A DNA stretch of 64,000 nucleotides from CADEED01 sp035525785. GTDB lineage: Bacteria > Pseudomonadota > Gammaproteobacteria > Steroidobacterales > Steroidobacteraceae. Both the position numbers and the translations under genes were made by a program. Every line of letters begins with the position of its first letter. Within the stretch, counting starts at the first letter, position 1. The DNA is taken from positions 75,382 to 139,381 of the forward strand of contig DATLDQ010000127.1 in the NCBI GenBank assembly GCA_035525785.1, read 5' to 3'. The notes beneath the pieces are model-generated. The model did not search any database. It saw only the letters and a list, made by a program, of their open reading frames with translations, and had not been told where the DNA came from. Positions 23,612 to 31,243 of the stretch are shown here, one piece after another.

Positions 23612-25337
23612 CAACATCCGCGTCTTCCTGTGGCTTGGCCTGGGCCTCGCCCTGTGGCTCAACTATTCGCAATGGCAGATGGACTACGGCCCCAAGCCGG
23701 AGACGACGGCGGTCGCTGGTACCACCGGCGCGCCAGCCGTAGCGTCCAATTCAGAGACTGTTCCGCAGGCGTCACAGACAACCCCTGCCGCTACGACTGA
23801 GTCGGCTACCACCTCCATTGCGGCCGCCAGTCCGGCTCCCAGCGCGACCGTCGAGGCGACCGCGCCACCGGCCGGCAAAATCCGTGTCGCGACCGATGTC
23901 ATCGTGCTCGACATCGACCTGCGCGGCGGCACGCTCGTGTATGCCGAGCTCCCCGGCTACCCCGTGGTCAAGGGCAAGCCCGAACCCATCGTCCTGTTCC
24001 ACCAGGGTGATCCCGCTACTAACTATGTGCTGCAGTCCGGCCTCGCCGGCGACAAGGCTGACGAGGCGCGTCCCTCGCATCTAGCCGTGTTCTCGAGCGC
24101 CAGCGACAAGTACTCGCTGCCGAATGGCCAGGACGAGTTGCGCGTGCCACTGACCTGGACCGACGGTCAGGGCGTCACGGTCACCAAGACCTTCGTCTTC
24201 CACCGCAGCATGTTCACCATCGGCATCGAATACGCGGTCGACAATCAGAGCGCGGCACCGTGGGTGGCTCATTCCTATGCGCGCATCGTGCGCAGTGATC
24301 CGGCCGTCCAGCGCTCCGCGTTCAACTACAAGCCGGAAGCCTTCGCGTTCCGCGGGCCGGCCATCTGGGCGATCAAGCAGAACGACGAAAAGCGCACGTA
24401 TCACAAGCTCAAGCTCGAGAAGCCTGAAGAGATCGACCAGTTTCCGCCCGTCGAAGGCGGCTGGCTCGCGGGCATGCAGCACCACTTCGTCAGCGTGATC
24501 GTTCCGGATCCGACGAAGAAGTACCAGTACTCGCTGCTCGTGAAGGGCCGCGAATACATCCTCGGAGCAATGGGCCCCGGGCTTGCGGTGGCGCCCTCGA
24601 GCAACGCCGTGATCAAGGAAAGTCTGTTCGTCGGGCCCAAGCTGCAGAAGCAGCTGATCACGCTCAACCCCGAGCTCGATCACGTTGCCGACTACGGCAT
24701 GCTCACGCTGCTGTCGCGCCCGCTGTTCGCCTTGCTCCAGATCCTGCACAAGCTCGTGCAGAACTGGGGGCTCGCGATCATCCTCGCCACCTTCATCCTG
24801 AAGCTGCTCTTCTATCCACTCTCGGAGAAGGCCGGCCGTTCGCAGGCGAAGATGCGAGCGCTCGCGCCGCGCATGAAGGCTCTGCAGGAAACCTACAAGG
24901 ACGATCGCTCCAAGTTGGGCCAGGCCACGATGGAGTTGTATCGCTCGGAAAAGGTGAATCCGCTCGCGGGTTGCCTGCCCATGCTCATCCAGATGCCGGT
25001 GTTCATCGCGTTCTACTGGGTGCTGCTCGAGAGCGTCGAGATGCGCCAGGCGCCGTTCTTCGGCTGGATCAACGACCTTTCGTCGCGCGATCCGTATTTC
25101 ATACTTCCCGCGCTCAACGGTCTCGCGATGTGGTTCCAGCAGAAGCTGAACCCGCCGCCGCCGGATCCGATGCAGGCGAAGATCTTCCAGTTCATGCCCG
25201 TCATCTTCTCGGTGATGTTCGCGTTGTTCCCGGCCGGCCTCGTGCTGTACTGGGTCACCAACACCGGTCTCGGCATCCTGCAGCAGTGGAACATCAACCG
25301 TAAGGTGCAGAACGAGGCGAAGGCCGCGCGCAAGTAG
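23604..25337 (+). CDS. yidC: Membrane protein insertase YidC
   Basis: 577 residues. A first membrane segment at about 6-20, then an Ala/Thr/Pro-rich spacer (about 30-90) and the large periplasmic P1 beta-domain typical of Gram-negative YidC. The conserved 60K insertase domain occupies about 370-560 (NWGLAIILATFILKLLFYPL, GCLPMLIQMPVFIAFYWVL) and a basic C-terminal tail ends ...QNEAKAARK. It inserts proteins into the inner membrane alone or with SecYEG. A short inverted repeat follows the stop. Confidence 0.97.
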   Translation: MTNNIRVFLWLGLGLALWLNYSQWQMDYGPKPETTAVAGTTGAPAVASNSETVPQASQTTPAATTESATTSIAAASPAPSATVEATAPPAGKIRVATDVIVLDIDLRGGTLVYAELPGYPVVKGKPEPIVLFHQGDPATNYVLQSGLAGDKADEARPSHLAVFSSASDKYSLPNGQDELRVPLTWTDGQGVTVTKTFVFHRSMFTIGIEYAVDNQSAAPWVAHSYARIVRSDPAVQRSAFNYKPEAFAFRGPAIWAIKQNDEKRTYHKLKLEKPEEIDQFPPVEGGWLAGMQHHFVSVIVPDPTKKYQYSLLVKGREYILGAMGPGLAVAPSSNAVIKESLFVGPKLQKQLITLNPELDHVADYGMLTLLSRPLFALLQILHKLVQNWGLAIILATFILKLLFYPLSEKAGRSQAKMRALAPRMKALQETYKDDRSKLGQATMELYRSEKVNPLAGCLPMLIQMPVFIAFYWVLLESVEMRQAPFFGWINDLSSRDPYFILPALNGLAMWFQQKLNPPPPDPMQAKIFQFMPVIFSVMFALFPAGLVLYWVTNTGLGILQQWNINRKVQNEAKAARK

Positions 25338-25346
25338 CCTCGATCC

Positions 25347-25370
25347 GAAACCATCTGGATAGGTGGTTTC
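25347..25370 (+). terminator. Weak hairpin after yidC
   Basis: GAAACCA (25347-25353) and TGGTTTC (25364-25370) form a 7-bp stem with a 10-nt loop, 10 bp after the yidC stop and 64 bp before mnmE. No U-tract, so it may only attenuate or stabilise the transcript. Confidence 0.35.
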
Positions 25371-25433
25371 CACGGGCGCGGTGACCGCGAGCAACCGAGG
25401 TAGACTGGCGCGGCAGCCCCCGGCTGCATTCGC

Positions 25434-26786
25434 ATGAGTCATCCCGACACTATCGTGGCAGCGGCGACTCCGCCCGGACGCGGCGGCGTCGGCGTCGTGC
25501 GCGTATCGGGCCCGAAGGCGCCGGAGATCGCGGCGACGTTGGTAGGCGAGTTGCCGAAGCCGCGGCTCGCGACCCTCTCGCGCTTCCTCGACAAGGCGGG
25601 CGAGCCCATCGACGTGGGCCTCGCGCTGTTCTTTCCCGGGCCGCAGTCCTATACCGGCGAGCATGTAGTCGAGCTCCAGGGACACGGCGGCCCAGTGGTC
25701 ATGGAGCGGTTGGTGGAACGGTGCCAGGAACTCGGCGCTCGCCGCGCACGGCCCGGCGAATTCACCGAACGCGCCTTTCACAACGACAAGATCGATCTCG
25801 CGCAAGCGGAGGCCATCGCCGACCTGATCGACGCGGGTTCGCGTGAAGCCGCGCGCGCCGCGATGCGTTCGCTGCAGGGTGAATTCTCGAGCATGGTGCA
25901 GGGCCTCACCGACGCGCTGGTCGACCTGCGCACGTACGTGGAGGCCGCCATCGACTTCCCCGAGGAAGAAGTGGATTTCCTCGACGACCGCGAGCTGCAC
26001 GAACGCCTGGCTACCGTGCGCGGGCACTTCGACGGCGTGGCGGCGGCAGCCGGGCAGGGCAGGCTGCTGCGCGACGGGCTGACCGTCGTGCTCGCCGGCC
26101 GGCCCAACTCCGGGAAGTCGAGCTTGCTCAATCGCCTGGCGGGATACGACGCCGCGATCGTCACCGCCATCCCCGGCACCACGCGCGATGTGCTGCGCGA
26201 ACGCATCGACATCGATGGCCTGCCCCTGCATGTGCTCGACACCGCGGGCCTGCGCGACTCCGACGACGTGGTGGAAGCCGAAGGCGTACGCCGCGCCACC
26301 GCCGAAATGTCGCGCGCCGACCGCGTCCTGTTCGTCGTGGACTGCGGCGACGACCCGCACGGCGAAGCCTTCGCCGAACAACGCGCGCGGCTGCCCGCGG
26401 ACGTTCCGGTCACGCTGGTATTCAACAAGGTGGACCTTGGCGGCGGCCTGCCGCAGTCCGACACGATTTCCGGGCCTCCGCGCGTCCACGTGTCGGCGCG
26501 GACCGGCACCGGCATGGATCAGCTGCGCGCACACTTGAAAGACAGTGTCAGCTTTCAGGCCTCAGGTAACGGCAGCATTTCTGCGCGGCGTCGGCACCTG
26601 GAAGCCCTCACGACGGCGCGCGCCTGCGTGGAGAGTGCCGCGGCGCAGCTCGAGCAGCGGCGCGCGGGCGAGCTCGTGGCGGAGGAGCTGCGCATGGCTC
26701 AGCAGGCGCTGGATGGGATCACGGGAGTATTCACCGCCGATGATCTGCTCGGACGCATCTTTGGTTCGTTCTGCATAGGGAAGTGA
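25434..26786 (+). CDS. mnmE: tRNA modification GTPase MnmE
   Basis: 450 residues. N-terminal TrmE domain starts DTIVAAATPPGRGGVGVVRVSG. The G domain inserted in the helical region has GRPNSGKSSLLNRL (P-loop), the switch region TAIPGTTRD, DTAGLRD and NKVD. The C-terminus FCIGK carries the catalytic cysteine. With MnmG it makes the (carboxymethyl)aminomethyl modification on wobble U34 of certain tRNAs. Usual partner mnmG is not adjacent but about 4.5 kb downstream. Confidence 0.97.
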   Translation: MSHPDTIVAAATPPGRGGVGVVRVSGPKAPEIAATLVGELPKPRLATLSRFLDKAGEPIDVGLALFFPGPQSYTGEHVVELQGHGGPVVMERLVERCQELGARRARPGEFTERAFHNDKIDLAQAEAIADLIDAGSREAARAAMRSLQGEFSSMVQGLTDALVDLRTYVEAAIDFPEEEVDFLDDRELHERLATVRGHFDGVAAAAGQGRLLRDGLTVVLAGRPNSGKSSLLNRLAGYDAAIVTAIPGTTRDVLRERIDIDGLPLHVLDTAGLRDSDDVVEAEGVRRATAEMSRADRVLFVVDCGDDPHGEAFAEQRARLPADVPVTLVFNKVDLGGGLPQSDTISGPPRVHVSARTGTGMDQLRAHLKDSVSFQASGNGSISARRRHLEALTTARACVESAAAQLEQRRAGELVAEELRMAQQALDGITGVFTADDLLGRIFGSFCIGK

Positions 26787-26789
26787 ACG

Positions 26790-27227
26790 ATGTGGCTAGG
26801 TAACAGGTGCCATCCGCCCAAGGATGTGCAAACTGCCCTCGAAGCGCTGTTCGGTCAGCCGGTCGGTCACGTCAAGGTGATCCAGTACAGCATCTACGTA
26901 CGCTTCCACATGCGCGCCATCGCCACCACGCGCGTGAATCACATCTATTTGCGCGGCAGCGGCAAGGAATTCTTTTCCGACAGCGCCCTGCTGCTGCACG
27001 AGTACTTCCACGTCCTGCGCCAGTGGGCCACGGGCGACCTCACCATCCCGAAATATCTCGTGGAGTGTTTCCGTCGCGGCTACTGGGACAATCGCTACGA
27101 GATCGAAGCGCGCGAATTCACCTCGCGCGAGATCTATCGCTACCGCTCGTTGCTCGCGCAACATCGGACCGAGGCGCTGCCGCCCGGCGTGCACCCGATA
27201 CGGCGCAAGTCGGCCGCGGGTAGTTAG
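26790..27227 (+). CDS. Small HExxH protein, putative DUF4157-like zinc peptidase
   Basis: 145 residues, only 3 bp after mnmE and so probably co-transcribed. LLLHEYFHVLRQW contains a HEYFH zinc-binding motif (70-74), and a downstream acidic segment RGYWDNRYEIEAREF (97-110) could supply the third ligand, the arrangement of DUF4157-like metallopeptidase domains. No signal peptide, propeptide or membrane segment is visible, so it is a minimal cytoplasmic protein. Activity is not proven by sequence. The stop lies in GTAGTTAG, and the ABC permease gene is convergent with only 3 bp between. Confidence 0.75.
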   Translation: MWLGNRCHPPKDVQTALEALFGQPVGHVKVIQYSIYVRFHMRAIATTRVNHIYLRGSGKEFFSDSALLLHEYFHVLRQWATGDLTIPKYLVECFRRGYWDNRYEIEAREFTSREIYRYRSLLAQHRTEALPPGVHPIRRKSAAGS

Positions 27228-27230
27228 AAA

Positions 27231-28415
27231 TCAGCCGAGCAGCGCCTCGCGGCGATAGAGACGCCCCGCCACGTACGTGAGGATCGCGCCGTACAGGAGC
27301 GTGCTGCCCACCGACACCAGCAGGTGCAGCGGCAGGATCGGCTCGGCACGAACCACGGTGGTCATCAGCAGGTGCTGGCTCAGGAACGGCACGAACATCA
27401 GCGAGGTTTTGGTCTGCAATCCGAGCAGCCCCGCGAAGATCAGCGGCATGGTCGGGATGGTCACCACCAGTTGCAGGTAGGTCTGGGCCTCGCGGTACGT
27501 CTTGGCGAAGGCCGAGATGATCGTGAGGTAGGCAGACCCGAACAGGATCAGCGGCGCGCAGCACGCCACGATGAGCGCCGCGGGCGAGGGGCCGAGATTG
27601 GCGGTGATTCCCAGCCGCTCCAGGCCCACGAAGCTCATGGCCAGCGAAAACATGGTGACCGTCAGCACCAGCGAGATGAGCATGTACGACGCGGCCGCGG
27701 CGATCTTGCCGTAGATGAGCTGCTCACGCGGCACGGGCGATGTGAGCAGCACTTCCAGCGAACCGCGTTCCCGCTCACCCGCCGTGGCGTCGATGGCCAG
27801 GTACAGGCCGCCGAACAGCATCGACAGCAGCACCAGGTAGGTCATCATGTTGAGTACCAGCACGGAACGGCCGCTGGGTGTCGATACGTCTATCTCCTGC
27901 ACGGAGATCGGCAACACCGAGATCGGGTCGATTCCGCGCGCGAGGAAGCGCAGCTGCGCGATCTCGATGCCGTAATTGGCCACGAGCGCGCGCACGCGCG
28001 CGACACCCTGCCGCTCGAAGCCGCGCGAGCTGTCCGAATACAGGACCACGGGCGCGGGCTCGCCTGCCTGCAGGCGCTGGCCGAAATCCCCGGGGATCTC
28101 GAGCACGATGTTGTGCGTCTGCTTGGCCACGGCCAGGCGCGCCTCGGCCTCGTTGAATTCCACTCTCACGATGTCGATGCCGCGAGCCGCGAGGTAGTTC
28201 ACGAGGTTCGGCGCGTGCTCGGCGTGGATCACTGCCAGCGGGATGTTCTGCTCGGCCTGCGTTTCAGTGCGCGAGATCAGGAACTGCACGAGCACGGCCA
28301 CGAGGATCGGACTGATCACCGGGCCGAATACCAGCGCCGACAGCAGCGTGCGCCGGTCGCGCAGGTTTTCGCGGAACTCCTTGCGGAACACCGCCCAGAT
28401 GCCGCGCAGGCTCAC
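27231..28415 (-). CDS. ABC-2 type transporter permease (NatB-like)
   Basis: 394 residues. One membrane segment near residues 25-50 (TLLSALVFGPVISPILVAVLVQFLI), a large extracytoplasmic domain of about 130 residues, then five or more membrane segments with TAGERERGSLEVLLTSPVPREQLIYGK between them, a sequence typical of NatB/ABC-2 sodium-exporter permeases. It should work with the ATPase encoded immediately upstream (4-nt overlap of stop and start). The substrate (Na+ or a drug-like compound) is a family-based guess. Confidence 0.87.
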   Translation of the reverse strand: MSLRGIWAVFRKEFRENLRDRRTLLSALVFGPVISPILVAVLVQFLISRTETQAEQNIPLAVIHAEHAPNLVNYLAARGIDIVRVEFNEAEARLAVAKQTHNIVLEIPGDFGQRLQAGEPAPVVLYSDSSRGFERQGVARVRALVANYGIEIAQLRFLARGIDPISVLPISVQEIDVSTPSGRSVLVLNMMTYLVLLSMLFGGLYLAIDATAGERERGSLEVLLTSPVPREQLIYGKIAAAASYMLISLVLTVTMFSLAMSFVGLERLGITANLGPSPAALIVACCAPLILFGSAYLTIISAFAKTYREAQTYLQLVVTIPTMPLIFAGLLGLQTKTSLMFVPFLSQHLLMTTVVRAEPILPLHLLVSVGSTLLYGAILTYVAGRLYRREALLG

Positions 28416-29185
28416 GGCTTGGGCTCCGCCGGCTTGCCGTTTCCACCATTGTTCTTGTCTTGGTCGGCCGCGCCGCCCAGAAGGTTGACGAATGCATCTT
28501 CGAGCTGCGCGCTGCCGGCGCGCGCACGAATGTCGGCAAGGCCGCCGGCCGCGACCACTTCACCGCCCGCGATCACCACAACCTCATCGCAGAGCTGCTC
28601 GACTTCCTGCATCACGTGGCTGGAGAACAGCACGCAGTGACCATCGTCACGCAGGCGACCGAGCAATTTGCGCAGGTTGCGCACGGCCATGACGTCGAGC
28701 CCGTTGGTCGGCTCGTCGAGCAGCACGTTGCGCGGACGATGCACCAGCGCGCGCGCCAGCGCCGTCTTGAGCTTCTGCCCCTGCGAGAACCCTTTCGCCA
28801 GGCGATCCGCGAACTCCTGCATCTCGAGCTGCTCGATGAGCTCGGCGGCGCGCGCTTCGCGATCCGCGACGCTCAAGCCGTGCAACTCACCGAAATAAAG
28901 GATGTTCTCGCGCGCGGTGAGATTGTTGTACACGCCGGCGCCATGCGAGAGCACGCCGATGGCGCGCCGCGCCGCGAGCGGATTGGCGGTGACGCTCGTC
29001 CCATCGATCAGGGCATCGCCGGCATTCGGCTTCAGCACGGTGTAGAGCATGCGCAGTGTCGTCGACTTGCCCGCCCCGTTCGGACCCAGCAACCCCGTGA
29101 TCTGTCCGTTGCGGGCGGCGAAGCTCACGCCGCGCACCGCAGCCACCTGGCCGAACGATTTGAACAGCCCCCGCGCCTCGATCAT
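28412..29185 (-). CDS. ABC transporter ATP-binding protein (NatA-like)
   Basis: 257 residues from the ATG at 29185, which overlaps the stop of the upstream hydrolase (ATGA); the frame is open further upstream, but this start gives the usual MIEARGLFKSFG N-terminus. Walker A GPNGAGKST, signature FSQGQKLKTALARAL (a variant of LSGGQ seen in NatA proteins), Walker B VLLDEPTNGLD, and a switch histidine in LFSSHVMQEVE. Drives the NatB-like permease encoded next. Hydrolase, ATPase and permease look like one operon. Confidence 0.92.
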   Translation of the reverse strand: MIEARGLFKSFGQVAAVRGVSFAARNGQITGLLGPNGAGKSTTLRMLYTVLKPNAGDALIDGTSVTANPLAARRAIGVLSHGAGVYNNLTARENILYFGELHGLSVADREARAAELIEQLEMQEFADRLAKGFSQGQKLKTALARALVHRPRNVLLDEPTNGLDVMAVRNLRKLLGRLRDDGHCVLFSSHVMQEVEQLCDEVVVIAGGEVVAAGGLADIRARAGSAQLEDAFVNLLGGAADQDKNNGGNGKPAEPKP

Positions 29186-30657
29186 GGCGACGGCCCGGCA
29201 AGCGTGATGAAGAACGGCATGGGCTTGAGCTTCTCGGTGCAGCTCGCGTCGAGGCCCTTGGCCGTGCCCGCGTTGATGAATGCGACCATGATGCGATCCA
29301 CGCACGGAGCACCGAACTGCCCATGCCCGTGGCCGGCGATGATCACGTGCTTGCTGTCTGCGAAGCCGCGTTGCGCGAGAGCGGCGTACTCGGGCGGCGT
29401 CACCGGATCATCCGCGCCGGAAAGCAGCAGCGCGGCGGCGCCGCTCTCGAGCGGCGCGTGCAGGTCCTTGTCCACGACACCGCGCGGCCACTCCCTGCAT
29501 CCCTCGACGAGCTCCCGCACCTGTTCGGCGCCCATGTGCGTGGCGTTGAGCGCGATGACGTCGAGTTTCGACGGGTCGATCAGCGGAGTGTCTTCGCTGC
29601 AGGCAACGCTGTTGTGCATGCCATAGGCGAAGGACGCTTCCAGCGAATTTGCGAATACGCGGAACTGGCTGGCCATGGGCGTGAAATTGTCCTCGTGCGC
29701 AGCCATGTGCAGCGACAGCGGCAGCAGTGCCGCCTGGTCGTCGTTGTAGCTCGCGAATCTCAGCACCGCGGACAGGTGGCGCTGCGTGAAATCGAAGTGG
29801 ATAGGCCGACCGGTCGCCGCGTCGCTCACCATGGTGGGCACCGGGTGCGCCACGAGGCGCGCGCGCAGTGCGCGATAGTCGGCGGTGGGGTCGGTGAAGG
29901 CCTTCGCGCATGCCGCGTCCTTCGTGCAGCGCTTCAATATGCGCTCGAGCGCACGCTCCGCGTCGATGGCGATGGCCGGGCCGAGCACCACTTCCGGGTT
30001 CACCACACCATCGAGGATCAAGGTGCGCGTCGACTCGGGATAGCGGCGCGCGTAGTGCTGCGCCACACGAGTGCCGTACGAGTTGCCGAACAGGTTGATG
30101 CGTTCGTAACCGAGCGCTCGGCGCACGTCGTCGAGGTCACGCACCGCGATGCTCGTCGTGTAGAAGCGCAAGTCCGACTTCTTCGCAAGCTCGTCGCGAC
30201 ACTTGCGGTTCTCTTCCACGACGTGCACGTCTTCCACGCGTGAAAAGAGGTCGTCGTTGCCGTAGGCACAGTCCAATCGGTGCGAACGCCCCGTGCCGCG
30301 CTGATCGAGCAGGATGATGTCCCGTTCGCGGCGCACGCGATCGAATGGCCCGGCCGACGACGTGTACAGGTCCACCGCCGACGTCCCCGGACCGCCGGCG
30401 ATCAGGAACAGCGGGTCGGGCTTCTTGTTGAAGCTGATGGCCGGAACACGCGCGACGAACAGGTCGATCTTGCGGCCATTGGGGTCATCGGGGTTCTCAG
30501 GCGTCGTGAACGATCCGCACTCGGCGGTCAGCGCCAGCATGCGGAAGGGATGCTCGAGCCTGCAGGGCGAAAGTTTGATCGTCGCGGGCACGACGTCCGC
30601 TCCGGCCGTGGCGGAGAAGCCCATCAATGCCGTAACGGCCATCAAGACGCGCATCAT
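29182..30657 (-). CDS. Exported alpha/beta hydrolase, tripeptidyl/prolyl aminopeptidase-like
   Basis: About 491 residues from one of two adjacent ATGs (30657/30654); both give a signal peptide (MRVLMAVTALMGFSATAGA). The fold marks are IAGGPGTSA (oxyanion region), LDQRGTGRSH, the nucleophile elbow GNSYGTRVAQHYA and a late histidine in IIAGHGHGQFG, preceded by a TAP-like C-terminal domain (LLLSGADDPVTPPEYA). This matches periplasmic S33-type aminopeptidases. It heads the operon with the ABC-2 exporter; a link between peptide hydrolysis and export is possible but unproven. Confidence 0.87.
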   Translation of the reverse strand: MMRVLMAVTALMGFSATAGADVVPATIKLSPCRLEHPFRMLALTAECGSFTTPENPDDPNGRKIDLFVARVPAISFNKKPDPLFLIAGGPGTSAVDLYTSSAGPFDRVRRERDIILLDQRGTGRSHRLDCAYGNDDLFSRVEDVHVVEENRKCRDELAKKSDLRFYTTSIAVRDLDDVRRALGYERINLFGNSYGTRVAQHYARRYPESTRTLILDGVVNPEVVLGPAIAIDAERALERILKRCTKDAACAKAFTDPTADYRALRARLVAHPVPTMVSDAATGRPIHFDFTQRHLSAVLRFASYNDDQAALLPLSLHMAAHEDNFTPMASQFRVFANSLEASFAYGMHNSVACSEDTPLIDPSKLDVIALNATHMGAEQVRELVEGCREWPRGVVDKDLHAPLESGAAALLLSGADDPVTPPEYAALAQRGFADSKHVIIAGHGHGQFGAPCVDRIMVAFINAGTAKGLDASCTEKLKPMPFFITLAGPSP

Positions 30658-30734
30658 GCGCGCGGCAGGATACACGAGGGTCGGGCCATGGCCCGTCGGA
30701 AAACGCGTCCGGCGTGAACCCGCCAAGAAAAAGC

Positions 30735-30763
30735 GGGCGTGACCCGGATCGCGAGTCACGCCC
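30735..30763 (-). terminator. Rho-independent terminator of the small secreted protein gene
   Basis: GGGCGTGAC (30735-30743) and GTCACGCCC (30755-30763) pair in a 9-bp stem with an 11-nt loop. Read on the minus strand it is followed by GCTTTTTC, a U-tract. It lies 27 bp after the stop at 30791. Confidence 0.85.
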
Positions 30764-30790
30764 TTCGATCACTGGCTCAGAAGGCCGGTC

Positions 30791-31102
30791 TCAGTTTCGG
30801 TCCTGCCCGTCATGCTTCTGGCGATAGATGCGGCGCGACTGCTGATTGGCCTCGTGCTGCAGATGCGCGCGCTCGGACCGGGTCACCACACCATCAGCCT
30901 TGGCGCGACGCTCGGCCCGGTTCAGATGTACCTGGCCCGCCGCGAGTCGACGGGTCTCGCGCATGGTCAGCTCGCCGTTCTGCACGCCGTTGCCGATGCG
31001 CTCGCGCTGGTGCGCCTGGCGGGCATTGAAGCCCGGGGTGCCCGCGAAGGCCGAACCGCTGACCACCAAAGCCACAGCGGCGAAAACTATGCTCTTCTTC
31101 AT
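30791..31102 (-). CDS. Small secreted basic protein, EF-hand-like pattern
   Basis: 103 residues from the ATG at 31102, chosen because AGGAGAG lies just upstream and a clean signal peptide follows (MKKSIVFAAVALVVSGSAFA). The mature part, rich in Arg/Gln/Asn/Glu, contains two similar helix-loop-helix-like units, GNGVQNGELTMRETRRL and KADGVVTRSERAHL, reminiscent of degenerate EF-hands, and ends SRRIYRQKHDGQDRN. This pattern recurs in small periplasmic proteins of proteobacteria with no assigned function. Calcium binding is a guess. It has its own terminator. Confidence 0.75.
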   Translation of the reverse strand: MKKSIVFAAVALVVSGSAFAGTPGFNARQAHQRERIGNGVQNGELTMRETRRLAAGQVHLNRAERRAKADGVVTRSERAHLQHEANQQSRRIYRQKHDGQDRN

Positions 31103-31243
31103 GACTCTCTCCTGCTGCCCATTGCCGCCGGAAATCGGCGTCTTGCCAGTAACAACGGGCTCGGTGCGGTGGCGTTGACACACGGCCGGAGCTACCATGC
31201 CCTCACTTCGAACGCCTTAACCCTTTGATCTGGCGCATATTCC

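Noticed and set aside
25347..25370. Strong transcription terminator splitting yidC from mnmE
   Set aside because: The stem is only 7 bp with a 10-nt loop and no U-tract; kept only as a weak hairpin.
24081..26534. 817-codon minus-strand open frame antisense to yidC and mnmE
   Set aside because: Both opposite genes are highly conserved; the translation is low-complexity.
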